DNA of 24,328 nt from Bacteroidales bacterium UBA5197 (GCA_002412885.1 DHVX01000080.1:1-24328), one strand, 5' to 3'; positions 16,064-24,328 are shown, numbered from the stretch's first letter. Notes: generated from the letters alone by a model not told the origin. Numbers and translations are program-made.

Positions 16064-17641
16064 ATGAAATATCCCGATAATTCAGAATCTATTTCCCCTG
16101 TAAATCAGGAAATCCCTTTTGAAATCAGGGAGAAACTTGAACTTTATGGTTTGATGGTGAAGGAGTCTTCCGATGTAATCTGGATTATGGACTTCAATCT
16201 TTCCACTACTTATATGAGCCCTTCTGTTGAAAAACATCTGGGCTACACAGTAGAAGAATATGCACAGTTGCCTCTGGCAGATAGAATCCCTCAGGAATCG
16301 TTTGAACTCAGTCAGAAAATATATAAAACAGTAATATTCCCGATAGTAACAGGTGAGCATGTTTATGATGGCAAACCCATTATTTATGAAATGCTTCATA
16401 AGCACAAAAACGGAGAATTGGTCTGGGGCGAAATAAGTTTCAGTTTCATCAGAGATAAATCCGGGAAGATTACTTCTATAATGGGCATTACCCGTAATAT
16501 CGACGCCCGGAAGCGCGCAGAGCAGGAGTTGGCAAGCAGCAGGGAACAATACAGGAGGCTGGTAGAAAATACCAACGATTGGATTTGGGAAATTGATATC
16601 AATAACAAATTTACTTACTGCAATCCGGCAGCAGAAAGAATTCTGGGCTATCCATTACACCAGATCATCGGCTCCGGCTTTTTCGACTATTCCACTGAGG
16701 CAACACGACAATCAGAAACTCTGCGTTTTGAGCAATTTAAAAATTCTGCATTTCCTTTTGCAGGATTACGCCATATACTTACTGATGCAAATCAACGGAT
16801 TATTCATCTCGATGTGAATGGTTCTCCCATTTTCGACTCAGAAGGTAATCTTTCCGGATATCATGGAATGAGCAGAGATGTATCTAATTATCAATTACTT
16901 CTTAAAAAGTTAAATCGTCTGGAAGCCCGGCAATCAGGACTCCTTAGTCAGCCGGATTTTGGAGTGATAGAACTCGATAGTAATTTTGAAATATTGGAAT
17001 GGAGCGTTGGAGCAACCCGCATTTTTGGCTACAGCCGGGGAGAAGCTATGGTTGGAAAGATATTTAAATCTCTTTGGGAATCCACAGCATGGCTTTCGTT
17101 TGTTAAGGAACTGGAAGTCAATACCATCCCTGTGCCACGGCCTTTTTTTGTCGATGAAAAACGCAATAAGCGCCTGGATGCAAAAGAGATACACTGCAAT
17201 TGGTATTTAAATCCGATTGTTGAAGATGAATATTTTAAAAGCATTGTGATATTTGTTAAAGATGTTTCTGAAATCAAGGAATATTCAGAAGCTTTATCTA
17301 AATTTCAGATGTTTACCGAATCGTATTGTGGTGCCTTGGTTTTTGCTGATACCAGATTGAGAATCAATGGCTTTCCTCCAGCATCAATTGATTACTTCTC
17401 TTCTCAGTTAACCATGCTTAAAGGCACGCATATCCGTAACCTCTTTGATAAAGAATCGGCAAAAATTATTCTTGAACAGGGGGTTAATTATGCAACCAGA
17501 ATGCATTCCTGGCAGGGAGAAGTTACAGTTAAGTTCAACGAAATCGAAAAACCAGCTTCTCTTGAAATTGTTAGTCAGCTAAACAAAAAAGGAAAGTTAA
17601 AAGGATTTGCTCTCATATTCGATAAGATCAAACGAGCCTGA
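16064..17641 (+). CDS. Protein of tandem PAS domains without a recognisable output domain
   Basis: A 525-residue soluble protein. The ATG at 16064 is preferred over an upstream TTG (16040) because GGAG lies 9 bases before it (16051-16054). PAS 1 covers about 30-150 (SSDVIWIMDF, LGYTVEEY, GITRNID), PAS 2 about 163-275 (LVENTNDWIWEID, NPAAERILGY, GMSRDVS), PAS 3 about 298-405 (VIELDSNFEILEWS, IFGYSRGEAMVG, IFVKDVSEIKEY), and a fourth weak PAS-like region about 410-520. No HisKA, HATPase, GGDEF, EAL, HTH or phosphatase domain follows; the frame simply stops. It may sense a ligand or redox state and act by protein contact, for example on a separate kinase. It sits between the S24 regulator and thrS, codirectional with both. 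Confidence 0.85.
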   Translation: MKYPDNSESISPVNQEIPFEIREKLELYGLMVKESSDVIWIMDFNLSTTYMSPSVEKHLGYTVEEYAQLPLADRIPQESFELSQKIYKTVIFPIVTGEHVYDGKPIIYEMLHKHKNGELVWGEISFSFIRDKSGKITSIMGITRNIDARKRAEQELASSREQYRRLVENTNDWIWEIDINNKFTYCNPAAERILGYPLHQIIGSGFFDYSTEATRQSETLRFEQFKNSAFPFAGLRHILTDANQRIIHLDVNGSPIFDSEGNLSGYHGMSRDVSNYQLLLKKLNRLEARQSGLLSQPDFGVIELDSNFEILEWSVGATRIFGYSRGEAMVGKIFKSLWESTAWLSFVKELEVNTIPVPRPFFVDEKRNKRLDAKEIHCNWYLNPIVEDEYFKSIVIFVKDVSEIKEYSEALSKFQMFTESYCGALVFADTRLRINGFPPASIDYFSSQLTMLKGTHIRNLFDKESAKIILEQGVNYATRMHSWQGEVTVKFNEIEKPASLEIVSQLNKKGKLKGFALIFDKIKRA

Positions 17642-17809
17642 TACGGATGTTTCTGAAAATCTGGTTTATTCTGGATTTCAAATGTAAATGAATTGGTTTC
17701 AAGTGTTAGATTTTAACGACTTATTCTCCTGAATAGCTTTATTTATAGCAGAAATGCAGCTGTGCCTTACAATTCTTTTGCTTTCCCATAATTCAAAGCG
17801 ATAATTATG

Positions 17810-17817
17810 TACCTTTG
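17810..17817 (+). promoter_or_regulatory. -7 element of the thrS operon
   Basis: TACCTTTG, followed by CAC, is a full match to TAnnTTTG 30 bases before the thrS ATG. A -33 TTTG at the usual distance is not obvious. In the rest of 17642-17847 I see no terminator or gene. Confidence 0.6.
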
Positions 17818-17847
17818 CACACAATTTTACAATTACTGCGTTAACTC

Positions 17848-19782
17848 ATGATAAACATTACTTTGCCCGATAATTCGGTCAGACAATATCCCGAAGGAAC
17901 TACTTCAATGGAGATTGCCCGCAGCATAAGCGAGGGTCTTGCACGTAATATTCTAAGTGCTGAGGTGAATGGAGAAGTTTGGGATGCAACCCGACCTATC
18001 CACAATGACTCAAAATTGAAGTTGCTCACCTGGGATAGTACCGAAGGTAAAGCTACCATGTGGCATTCATCTGCTCATCTGATGGCAGAGGCTATTGAAC
18101 AGTTATTTCCAGGTGTGAAGTTTGGTATTGGTCCGGATATTGAAAACGGATTTTATTATGATATGGATTTTGGTACTTATGAAATTTCGGCCGAAGACCT
18201 TGAAAAGATTGAACATCGAATGCTGGAACTTGCCCGCGAAAAACAAACGTTTTCCCGTAAGGAAGTTTCTAAAGATGAGGCAATTAACTACTTTACCGAT
18301 AAAAACGATGAGTACAAACTTGAGTTGATCCGCGATCTCGAGGACGGCCAGATTACTTTTTACGAAAGTGGAACATTTACTGACCTTTGTCGTGGACCTC
18401 ATATTCCCGATACCAGCTTTATCAAAGCTGTCAAGTTATTGAATATTGCCGGAGCTTACTGGAGAGGCGACGAAAAACGCAAACAGTTAACCCGTATTTA
18501 TGGAATAACATTCCCCAAACAAAAGGATCTTACGGATTATCTCACCTTGCTTGAAGAAGCCAAAAAACGCGATCACCGTAAACTTGGTAAAGAGCTTGAA
18601 CTTTTTACGTTTTCGCAAAAAGTAGGACAAGGATTGCCCCTGTGGTTGCCTAAAGGTGCCATTCTGCGCGATCGCCTGGAACGATTTTTGAAAAATGTTC
18701 AGCAAAAAGCAGGTTATCAGCCGGTTATTACTCCTCACATCGGGAATGTAGAGTTGTATAAAACATCGGGTCATTTTCAGAAATACGGAAAAGATAGTTT
18801 TCAACCCATTTCTACACCTGTTGAAGGTGAGCAGTTCATGCTAAAACCTATGAATTGTCCGCATCACTGCGAGATATATTCATCAAAACCGCGTTCATAC
18901 AAAGATCTGCCTATTCGTTTTGCAGAGTTTGGTACTGTTTACAGATATGAGCAGAGTGGCGAGCTTCACGGATTGACCAGGGTAAGAGGATTTACACAGG
19001 ATGATGCGCATATCTTTTGTATGCCTGATCAATTGAAGAGTGAATTTATTGCAGTGATAGATATCGTGCTACATATCTTTAAAGTACTTGATTTTAAGGA
19101 TTATACAGCTCAGATATCTCTTCGTGATCCCAAAAATACCGAGAAATACATTGGTAGTGATGAAAATTGGGCGAAGGCTGAAAATGCCATAATGGAATCA
19201 GTTAAAGAATCCGGTATAGATGCTGTTGTAGAATACGGTGAAGCTGCATTTTACGGACCTAAGCTGGACTTTATGGTCAAAGATGCTTTGGGAAGAAAAT
19301 GGCAGCTTGGAACCATTCAGGTTGACTATAATTTACCTGAAAGATTTGAACTTGAATACATTGGAAATGACAATCAGAAGCACAGACCTGTAATGATTCA
19401 CAGAGCACCGTTTGGCTCAATGGAAAGATTTGTTGCTGTTTTGATTGAACATTCTGCTGGTAATTTTCCTTTATGGCTTACACCAGATCAGTTTATTATC
19501 CTGCCAATCAGCGAAAAATACATCGATTATTCAAAAAAACTTTTAAATATTCTGAATAATTACGAAATTCGCGGCCTGATTGACGAGAGAAGTGAAAAAG
19601 CCGGACGGAAAATCAGGGACGCAGAAATCGGAAAGATACCTTTTATGCTGATTGTTGGCGAAAAAGAAGAAGCTGATGGAAGTGTTTCTGTGCGACGCCA
19701 TGGTCAGGGTGATCTTGGTACATTCAGCATTGCTGAATTTGCAGAAATGATTAACAATGAGGTGAAAGCCATAATGCAATAA
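17848..19782 (+). CDS. thrS: Threonyl-tRNA synthetase
   Basis: Charges tRNA-Thr with threonine in the cytoplasm. At 644 residues it has the full bacterial layout: TGS domain (about 1-62), editing domain with HSSAH (73-77), class II catalytic core, and C-terminal anticodon-binding domain (from about 545). The zinc ligands are visible as Cys337 (MNCPHHCEIY), His388 (TQDDAHIF) and His518 (MIHRAPFGS). The motif 2 region RFAEFGTVYRYEQSGELHG is intact. It is first in the classic thrS-infC-rpmI-rplT cluster, with a 34-base gap to infC. No T-box or obvious operator hairpin mimicking tRNA-Thr was seen in the upstream 200 bases. Confidence 0.98.
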   Translation: MINITLPDNSVRQYPEGTTSMEIARSISEGLARNILSAEVNGEVWDATRPIHNDSKLKLLTWDSTEGKATMWHSSAHLMAEAIEQLFPGVKFGIGPDIENGFYYDMDFGTYEISAEDLEKIEHRMLELAREKQTFSRKEVSKDEAINYFTDKNDEYKLELIRDLEDGQITFYESGTFTDLCRGPHIPDTSFIKAVKLLNIAGAYWRGDEKRKQLTRIYGITFPKQKDLTDYLTLLEEAKKRDHRKLGKELELFTFSQKVGQGLPLWLPKGAILRDRLERFLKNVQQKAGYQPVITPHIGNVELYKTSGHFQKYGKDSFQPISTPVEGEQFMLKPMNCPHHCEIYSSKPRSYKDLPIRFAEFGTVYRYEQSGELHGLTRVRGFTQDDAHIFCMPDQLKSEFIAVIDIVLHIFKVLDFKDYTAQISLRDPKNTEKYIGSDENWAKAENAIMESVKESGIDAVVEYGEAAFYGPKLDFMVKDALGRKWQLGTIQVDYNLPERFELEYIGNDNQKHRPVMIHRAPFGSMERFVAVLIEHSAGNFPLWLTPDQFIILPISEKYIDYSKKLLNILNNYEIRGLIDERSEKAGRKIRDAEIGKIPFMLIVGEKEEADGSVSVRRHGQGDLGTFSIAEFAEMINNEVKAIMQ

Positions 19783-19804
19783 ATCAAAGTATTCATTAAC
19801 TATT

Positions 19805-19819
19805 GGAGGACTTAGTATA
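19805..19819 (+). promoter_or_regulatory. Strong ribosome binding site and ATA start codon of infC
   Basis: GGAGGA at 19805-19810 lies 6 bases before ATA at 19817-19819. This is an unusually good Shine-Dalgarno sequence for a Bacteroidota gene, and it fixes the start of infC at a non-canonical codon. The in-frame region between the upstream stop TAA (19796-19798 or so) and this ATA contains no ATG, GTG or TTG. Confidence 0.75.
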
Positions 19820-20371
19820 GCAACGCCATTTAGAAATCAGAGGGATAACCGCTTTACCAGAAAAAAAGAGGATCCGCACCTGATTAACGAAAGAATCAAA
19901 GCCCCGGTTGTTCGGGTTGTTGGAGAAAACGTAGAACAAGGCATTTATAATCTGAAAGAGGCAATTGCCATTGCTCAGCGTTTGGAACTCGACCTTGTTG
20001 AGATTTCTCCAACTGCCAATCCACCTGTTTGTAAAATAACTGACTACAAGAAGTTTCTTTACGAGCAGAAGAAAAAACAAAAGGAGATCAAAGCCAAATC
20101 TGCGAAGATTGTGGTTAAAGAAATCCGATTAGGACCCAATACCGATGAGCATGATTTCAATTTCAAACTGAAACATGCCATGAAGTTCCTTGAAGAAGGT
20201 GCTAAAGTAAAGGTTGAAGTTTTCTTCAGAGGACGAAGTATCGTTTACAAAGATCAGGGTGAGATAAAGTTGCTGCAGTTTGCCTCATTGCTTGAAGAGC
20301 ATGGAAAAGTGGAAAAAATGCCATTGCTTGAAGGGAAGAGAATGATCATGATTATTGCACCAAAAAAGTAG
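19817..20371 (+). CDS. infC: Translation initiation factor IF-3, predicted ATA start
   Basis: IF-3 binds the 30S subunit, keeps it apart from 50S and proofreads the start codon and initiator tRNA. The conserved protein begins right at an ATA codon: ATPFRNQRDNRF follows, as in Bacteroidota IF-3, and no ATG, GTG or TTG lies in frame near it. The product is about 184 residues (usual 170-200), with N-domain HLINERIKAPVVRVVGEN, linker LVEISPTANPPVCKITDYKK, a Lys-rich helix, and C-domain KEIRLGPNTDEHDF to the end. Starting at the later in-frame TTG (19982) would delete most of the N-domain. E. coli infC starts with AUU and IF-3 represses itself by rejecting that codon, so the same control is likely here. 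It follows thrS by 34 bases. Confidence 0.93.
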   Translation: MATPFRNQRDNRFTRKKEDPHLINERIKAPVVRVVGENVEQGIYNLKEAIAIAQRLELDLVEISPTANPPVCKITDYKKFLYEQKKKQKEIKAKSAKIVVKEIRLGPNTDEHDFNFKLKHAMKFLEEGAKVKVEVFFRGRSIVYKDQGEIKLLQFASLLEEHGKVEKMPLLEGKRMIMIIAPKK

Positions 20372-20420
20372 AAAGTTTTTTTATTAAAGCTCAATATAAA
20401 CCCAATTAACAATTTGTGTA

Positions 20421-20612
20421 ATGCCAAAAATGAAGTCGAAATCCAGTGCCAAAAAAAGGTTCGATGTAACCGGCTCTGGTAAACTGAAAAGGAAGCATGC
20501 TTACAAAAGCCACATCCTTACAAAAAAATCGACCAAGCGCAAACGTAATTTAACTTACAGCGCGATAGTTGATCCAGCGGATGCGAAAAATGTAAGATTG
20601 ATGCTCCAGTAA
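20421..20612 (+). CDS. rpmI: Ribosomal protein L35
   Basis: A 63-residue, highly basic 50S protein. MPKMKSKSSAKKRF at the start and KRKHAYKSHILTKKSTKRKR in the middle are the L35 signature, and the length is typical (about 64). It lies 49 bases after infC in the conserved infC-rpmI-rplT order and is cotranscribed with them by position. Confidence 0.97.
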   Translation: MPKMKSKSSAKKRFDVTGSGKLKRKHAYKSHILTKKSTKRKRNLTYSAIVDPADAKNVRLMLQ

Positions 20613-20697
20613 TTCGTGTTAATTAATTTTTAACCCTTGCTTTCTGCTCCTAAGATTCCTTCGAATGGAGGAACGCGAAAGCGAAAACCAAAACAAA
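20613..20697 (+). promoter_or_regulatory. Candidate L20-responsive leader between rpmI and rplT
   Basis: This 85-base spacer is unusually long for the tight L35-L20 pair. It can fold into a hairpin TTCCT/AGGAA (20656-20660 with 20669-20673) and, directly beside it, CGC-GAAA-GCG (20674-20683), a GNRA tetraloop hairpin. L20 is known to regulate its own operon in E. coli and Bacillus by binding mRNA that mimics 23S rRNA. Whether this is such a site is inference. Confidence 0.35.
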
Positions 20698-21045
20698 ATG
20701 CCAAGATCAGTAAACGCAGTTGCCTCAAGGGCACGCAGAAAAAAAATCCTGGACGCCGTTAAAGGACAATTCGGCCGCAGGAAAAATGTTTGGACGGTTG
20801 CTAAAAATGCATACGAAAAAGGCATGGTGTATGCATACCGTGACAGACGCCAGAAAAAACGCAATTTTCGTAGTTTGTGGATTACCCGCATCAATGCCGG
20901 TGTTAGAGAGTATGATATGTCATATTCTGTATTTATGGGTAAACTCAAACAAAAGAATATCAATCTTGACCGCAAGGTTCTTGCCGATCTGGCAATGAAT
21001 CACCCTACAACGTTTAAAGCCATTGTAGAGGCAGTTAAGAATTAA
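20698..21045 (+). CDS. rplT: Ribosomal protein L20
   Basis: A 50S protein that binds 23S rRNA early in assembly. The start is the ATG at 20698, giving MPRSVNAVASRARRKKIL and 115 residues, the usual L20 length; an in-frame ATG at 20665 would add 11 residues not expected in L20. KGQFGRRKNVWTVAKNA, YRDRRQKKRNFRSLWITRIN and LADLAMNHPTTF are family hallmarks. It is the last gene of the cluster and is followed by a strong terminator. Confidence 0.97.
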   Translation: MPRSVNAVASRARRKKILDAVKGQFGRRKNVWTVAKNAYEKGMVYAYRDRRQKKRNFRSLWITRINAGVREYDMSYSVFMGKLKQKNINLDRKVLADLAMNHPTTFKAIVEAVKN

Positions 21046-21061
21046 ATTCTTATAATAATTC

Positions 21062-21100
21062 AACAAAAAACCACCTGAAAAGGTGGTTTTTTGTTTTTTG
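21062..21100. terminator. Two-way Rho-independent terminator between rplT and the MFS gene
   Basis: A 14-bp perfect stem (21062-21075 with 21082-21095) around a 6-base loop TGAAAA, with the GC core CCACC/GGTGG flanked by A-run and T-run. The plus strand continues with T residues, and the minus strand reads T-rich as well. It can therefore end both rplT and the convergent transporter gene. Confidence 0.9.
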
Positions 21101-21131
21101 AATACGCTCTGGAAAGGGCTGATACTGGAAA

Positions 21132-22634
21132 TCAGTGCGCTCCTCCTCCGGAAACAGGTTTTGCGGCAGATTCTACCGGCTCTTTAACCAGATACCATGC
21201 AACAGCTGAAAAAGCAACAGTCCCGGCGCAAATCATAAATGTTATGCCCTTGTCTGCTGCATTGCTGATCAGTTCTCCTACACCCAGACTTGCAACTAAT
21301 TGTGGCAGTACAACCGACAGGTTAAAAAGTCCCATGTATAATCCCATACGGTTTTGAGGGACTTTTTGCGACATAATTGCAAATGGCAGGCTGATGGTTG
21401 CCGCCCAGCCAACGCCGACTATAGCCATCATTGCATAAATCATTAATGGCGATGCTCCCCACAGAAGTATCCCCAGATAGCCGAAAGCCATAACTGCTAT
21501 ACTGCTGGCATGCACCTTAACCCTCCCGTATTTTGCAGCCATCGGCAATAATATCAATATCGGAATTATAGCTGCAATAAGGTTTATGGTAAAGAAACTC
21601 CAGTTAACCACGTTTCCAAGTTCATCATTTCCAAGACCTGGCACTTTATCCTTTACATAGGCATACAAGTAAATAAACATGGTCTGAACGCCTATCCATG
21701 TAAATGAATGAGCCGCCAGAACTTTTTGGAAACCTATCTTTCCTGCTTCTTCAGCCGATTTCCCGGTTTCTCTTTTTAGCAGTGTTTTCCCGATAAGGAT
21801 CACGGTAAGTGCCAGTGCAAATATTTCAAACAAGTGATTTGGGATAGGAGGGATTGAGGAAAGTCTGATAATCATAGCATAGATTGCGTACGCCAAAAAG
21901 CCCCAGAGAGGTTCAATTGTTAAAAACATGTTCAATGGAGAACCATCATTATCTTTCTTAATTTCTGATGATTCTGTTTTGTCAGATTCATTTTCGTTCT
22001 CATTTTCATTGATATGCCCTAACAGCTTGGGCTCCTTAATAAAAAACGGTGGAATTACAGAGAAAAGAAGAACCAGAATTGCACCTGTGTAAATGAGAAT
22101 ATAATTGCTCATCATAGCACCTATAAAATAAGCCATTACTCCAAAAGTGCCTGATACGGTCTGCATCCATGTGTAACCTTTTGTGCGTGTTTTTCCTTCA
22201 GGAGTGACATCGGCAATTATTGACCGGGTTGGGTTAAAACTGATATTTATTGCCAGATCAAGCGTTAAAGCAACAACAATAGCTATCCCAAGAATACCAT
22301 CAACACCCATCGTCGCCTGAATAACGCCGATATTCGGCAACGCCAGCAACATCAAAGAAGCAAGAATTCCACCAATGATAATAAACGGTCGCCGCCTGCC
22401 ATTCCAAAACCAGACTTTGTCGCTGATAACCCCGATTATTACCTGACCGATAATTCCTGCCAGAGGACCTGCAGCCCACACCAGCCCAACATCATGAATA
22501 TCAAGGTTATACTTAGTGCTCAATATCCAGCTTAAAGCTGCAATCTGAACAGATAAAGCAAATCCCATTGCTGTAGCCGGTAGGCTCAAAATAGCAAAAA
22601 ATGAATTGGATAATTTTTTCTGAATCTTTAGCAT
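21132..22634 (-). CDS. MFS transporter, SLC45 / sugar-cation symporter-like
   Basis: A 500-residue polytopic inner-membrane protein with about 12 hydrophobic segments. The loop between helices 2 and 3 reads VISDKVWFWNGRRRPF (69-84), the GRRRPF form typical of SLC45 and plant sucrose transporter relatives rather than drug exporters. FNPTRSIIADVTPEGKTRTKGYT (about 133-154) has the same flavour. The central cytoplasmic loop has a short low-complexity run NENENENESD (209-218). Such transporters in Bacteroidota often take up malto-oligosaccharides or sucrose-like sugars with protons; here no glycosidase or Sus gene is adjacent, so the substrate stays open. No clear TAnnTTTG is seen before its ATG. 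Confidence 0.87.
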   Translation of the reverse strand: MLKIQKKLSNSFFAILSLPATAMGFALSVQIAALSWILSTKYNLDIHDVGLVWAAGPLAGIIGQVIIGVISDKVWFWNGRRRPFIIIGGILASLMLLALPNIGVIQATMGVDGILGIAIVVALTLDLAINISFNPTRSIIADVTPEGKTRTKGYTWMQTVSGTFGVMAYFIGAMMSNYILIYTGAILVLLFSVIPPFFIKEPKLLGHINENENENESDKTESSEIKKDNDGSPLNMFLTIEPLWGFLAYAIYAMIIRLSSIPPIPNHLFEIFALALTVILIGKTLLKRETGKSAEEAGKIGFQKVLAAHSFTWIGVQTMFIYLYAYVKDKVPGLGNDELGNVVNWSFFTINLIAAIIPILILLPMAAKYGRVKVHASSIAVMAFGYLGILLWGASPLMIYAMMAIVGVGWAATISLPFAIMSQKVPQNRMGLYMGLFNLSVVLPQLVASLGVGELISNAADKGITFMICAGTVAFSAVAWYLVKEPVESAAKPVSGGGAH

Positions 22635-22797
22635 AGCTCAAATATGAAAAGTTAGGGAAATCTCTACTAACATGGCATCTCCATCAGAAAGCCCGTCAAT
22701 GTATTGTTAAAAGTATGGATTTTTTTCTATCGCCGATACACCGGATAAATATTTTTTAAGATTTTGAAAGTTTTGGAATAATAACAATTTCGGTAAC

Positions 22798-24234
22798 TTA
22801 TTCCTGAGCTATAATCTTCTGACGGTGCTGATTTATAAATGCTTCCATCTGGGTGGTAAGAATTCTTTTGGCAATTATATTTTTCTTTTTGTCAAGCAGG
22901 AACATAACGGGAGATGTATTAACGTCATATAGCTCTCTGAAATCCGGAGTTAAGCTATAGAAACCATTCACATTAATCCATGATGTATTATTTTGCCGGA
23001 TGTACTTTTTCATTTCCACCCATGAAGTATCCATACATACCGCATAAACCTGCAATCCAATTTCATCCTTTCGGTTGGAATACAGATCTTTAAGAAGGGG
23101 AGTTTCTTTTTTACAATGGCTGCAATCTGGATCCCAGAAATATATAATTGTGTATTCCGCATTTATCTTGTGCAGGGAAACCGGTTGCTGCAGTGTATCC
23201 AGTAAAATCATTTCAGGCGCGATTTTTCCTATCAAAACCTTTTTTAATTTATTGGCTTTCTTTATCAGATTTTCTTTAACAGTCGGATTCATCCAATTCA
23301 TTTTGTCATCATTATAGTATTTATCAACAAGATGAACAAAGATAGCATCGTACCCCATTATTTCTGAACTTTCATATTTTATGGTGAGATACCACATCAG
23401 ATATTTGAAGGTTTCAGGGTTGTCGCCTGATCGGATAAATAATTCATCAATAGACTTAATCAATGAATCGGGAGCAGGGTGGGTAAGTTTGGTGAGATAT
23501 TGTTCAACCTTTCCATGAAGAAAAGGCGTTCTAACCAATCGGTCATCTGAAAGGTCAATATTATCCCAGAAATGGTTTTTAAAATACCTGTAAGGGAATG
23601 TAGAATCAGGCCTTCCGTTTGGTAAAATGGGCGAAGATGGGATTTCAGGCTCCTGCATGGCTTTTAGAAACGCCGAAATAAGACTTCCGGAGTTACTGTT
23701 AATGATACCGTTTATATAGCGTTGGACCTCCTCATTCACCAGATTAATCTGGTTGGCAGCTCCAAGTGCAGAATCACTTCCGGGTGTGCTTTTTTTCTGA
23801 ATCTCCAGATACTGAGCACGCTCTTTTTGTTTGTCATTCAGGAATAAAATGTAGTTAAAAAACAATTGATTCTCTTTACTGTCTTTGACTTTCAGACTTT
23901 GCGGGACCTGATCTTTATTTCCGGAAATGGTAAAATTGCGACTGTCAGAGATTAAAAAATCGAAAATTTTGGATTTGTTCTGGCCGGCAATAAAATACAT
24001 TCCCGGTAATAGCTCCTTTTTTCCGGAAAATATATACCGGTTATTCTTACCTGGATAAGCAGTATCAACTACAAATTGCTTATCCCCTGAATAATTGGCG
24101 AGCAGAAGTATGCTGTCATTCAACCCATTCAGATCAAAAATAATATTGTACCCGGACTGAGCGGATGACAATAAAAACATCGCATTGAAAATCAAAACGA
24201 TAGCTAATGATTTGATAAGTTTAATCTTTTTCAT
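22798..24234 (-). CDS. Exported TlpA/redoxin-like thioredoxin-fold protein (DUF4369/DUF5106 type)
   Basis: A 478-residue secreted protein. The ATG at 24234 is chosen over one 26 codons upstream because it starts a clean signal peptide (MKKIKLIKSLAIVLIFNAMF, cleavage near SSA-Q25/26) and a promoter element falls inside the longer reading. The mature N-part (about 28-115) looks like DUF4369, the middle is helical as in DUF5106, and the C-part (about 340-478) is a thioredoxin fold with redox pair Cys371-Ser-His-Cys374 in WDPDCSHCKKETP and a cis-Pro in NTSPVMF. It probably works as a periplasmic or surface thiol oxidoreductase; the partner is unknown. Related proteins are abundant and varied in Bacteroidota. 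Confidence 0.88.
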   Translation of the reverse strand: MKKIKLIKSLAIVLIFNAMFLLSSAQSGYNIIFDLNGLNDSILLLANYSGDKQFVVDTAYPGKNNRYIFSGKKELLPGMYFIAGQNKSKIFDFLISDSRNFTISGNKDQVPQSLKVKDSKENQLFFNYILFLNDKQKERAQYLEIQKKSTPGSDSALGAANQINLVNEEVQRYINGIINSNSGSLISAFLKAMQEPEIPSSPILPNGRPDSTFPYRYFKNHFWDNIDLSDDRLVRTPFLHGKVEQYLTKLTHPAPDSLIKSIDELFIRSGDNPETFKYLMWYLTIKYESSEIMGYDAIFVHLVDKYYNDDKMNWMNPTVKENLIKKANKLKKVLIGKIAPEMILLDTLQQPVSLHKINAEYTIIYFWDPDCSHCKKETPLLKDLYSNRKDEIGLQVYAVCMDTSWVEMKKYIRQNNTSWINVNGFYSLTPDFRELYDVNTSPVMFLLDKKKNIIAKRILTTQMEAFINQHRQKIIAQE

Positions 24235-24255
24235 TGGAATTAGGCCATTTAGGTG

Positions 24256-24288
24256 CAAACTTACTAAATTCGCGAATAGTAACGCAAA
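24256..24288 (-). promoter_or_regulatory. Promoter of the thioredoxin-like gene
   Basis: On the minus strand TTTG (24288-24285), a 21-base spacer, then TAAGTTTG (24263-24256), a full TAnnTTTG match 21 bases before the ATG at 24234. This layout supports the shorter start. The last bases to the right edge show nothing else. Confidence 0.6.
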
Positions 24289-24328
24289 AAGAGCATCATT
24301 GATCAGGGTCAACGCATTTAAATTTTTA

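Noticed and set aside
17642..17847. T-box or tRNA-Thr-like operator before thrS
   Set aside because: No T-box sequence or tRNA-like hairpin was visible; only a TAnnTTTG element stands out.
19982..20371. Shorter infC reading from the in-frame TTG at 19982
   Set aside because: It would remove most of the conserved IF-3 N-terminal domain that is fully encoded upstream in the same frame.
24235..24312. Extension of the thioredoxin-like protein to ATG 24312
   Set aside because: It would place residues before a good signal peptide and include the promoter in the coding region.

Overview
The window looks like a chromosomal segment from a Bacteroidota bacterium, probably Bacteroidales or a relative. 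Four things point there: several genes carry the phylum's -7 promoter element TAnnTTTG, most starts lack a Shine-Dalgarno sequence, the first gene ends as a small lipoprotein of a type common in the phylum, and the thrS-infC-rpmI-rplT cluster and the TonB-receptor-like relic read like Bacteroidota proteins. No tRNA, rRNA, CRISPR array, insertion sequence or integrase is visible.

Layout. 1-243: tail of a small lipoprotein gene and a strong terminator. 428-2450 (+): DEAD-box RNA helicase and an SDR-fold protein lacking the usual YxxxK. 5371-2455 (-): a probable four-gene operon of an EmrB/QacA-like MFS exporter, a TIP30-like NAD(P)-binding protein, a rhodanese and a DUF2062 membrane protein. 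5463-5849 (+): DUF302 protein. 7267-5852 (-): a conserved 471-residue protein of unknown function. About 7289-7740 (-): a frameshifted relic of a TonB-dependent receptor. 7821-10763 (+): a 980-residue soluble hybrid histidine kinase. 14991-10760 (-): a Y-family DNA polymerase followed by a short DnaE-type polymerase. 15089-15925 (+): a divergent HTH/S24 self-cleaving regulator. 16064-17641 (+): a protein made only of PAS-like domains. 17848-21045 (+): thrS-infC-rpmI-rplT, closed by a two-way terminator. 22634-21132 (-): an SLC45-like MFS transporter. 24234-22798 (-): an exported thioredoxin-fold protein.

The most interesting unit is the divergent S24 regulator / dinB / dnaE cassette. The 97-bp gap between regulator and dinB carries two copies of the palindrome GATTA-N5-TAATC, 23 bp apart, one overlapping the regulator's predicted -7 element. 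I read this as a damage-inducible translesion mutasome controlled by a LexA-like repressor. It resembles imuA-imuB-dnaE2 cassettes in logic but has no imuA, and its Y-family polymerase keeps its catalytic residues. The second notable signal is infC, whose reading frame opens with ATA behind a strong Shine-Dalgarno sequence, matching the known autoregulation of IF-3 through rare start codons.
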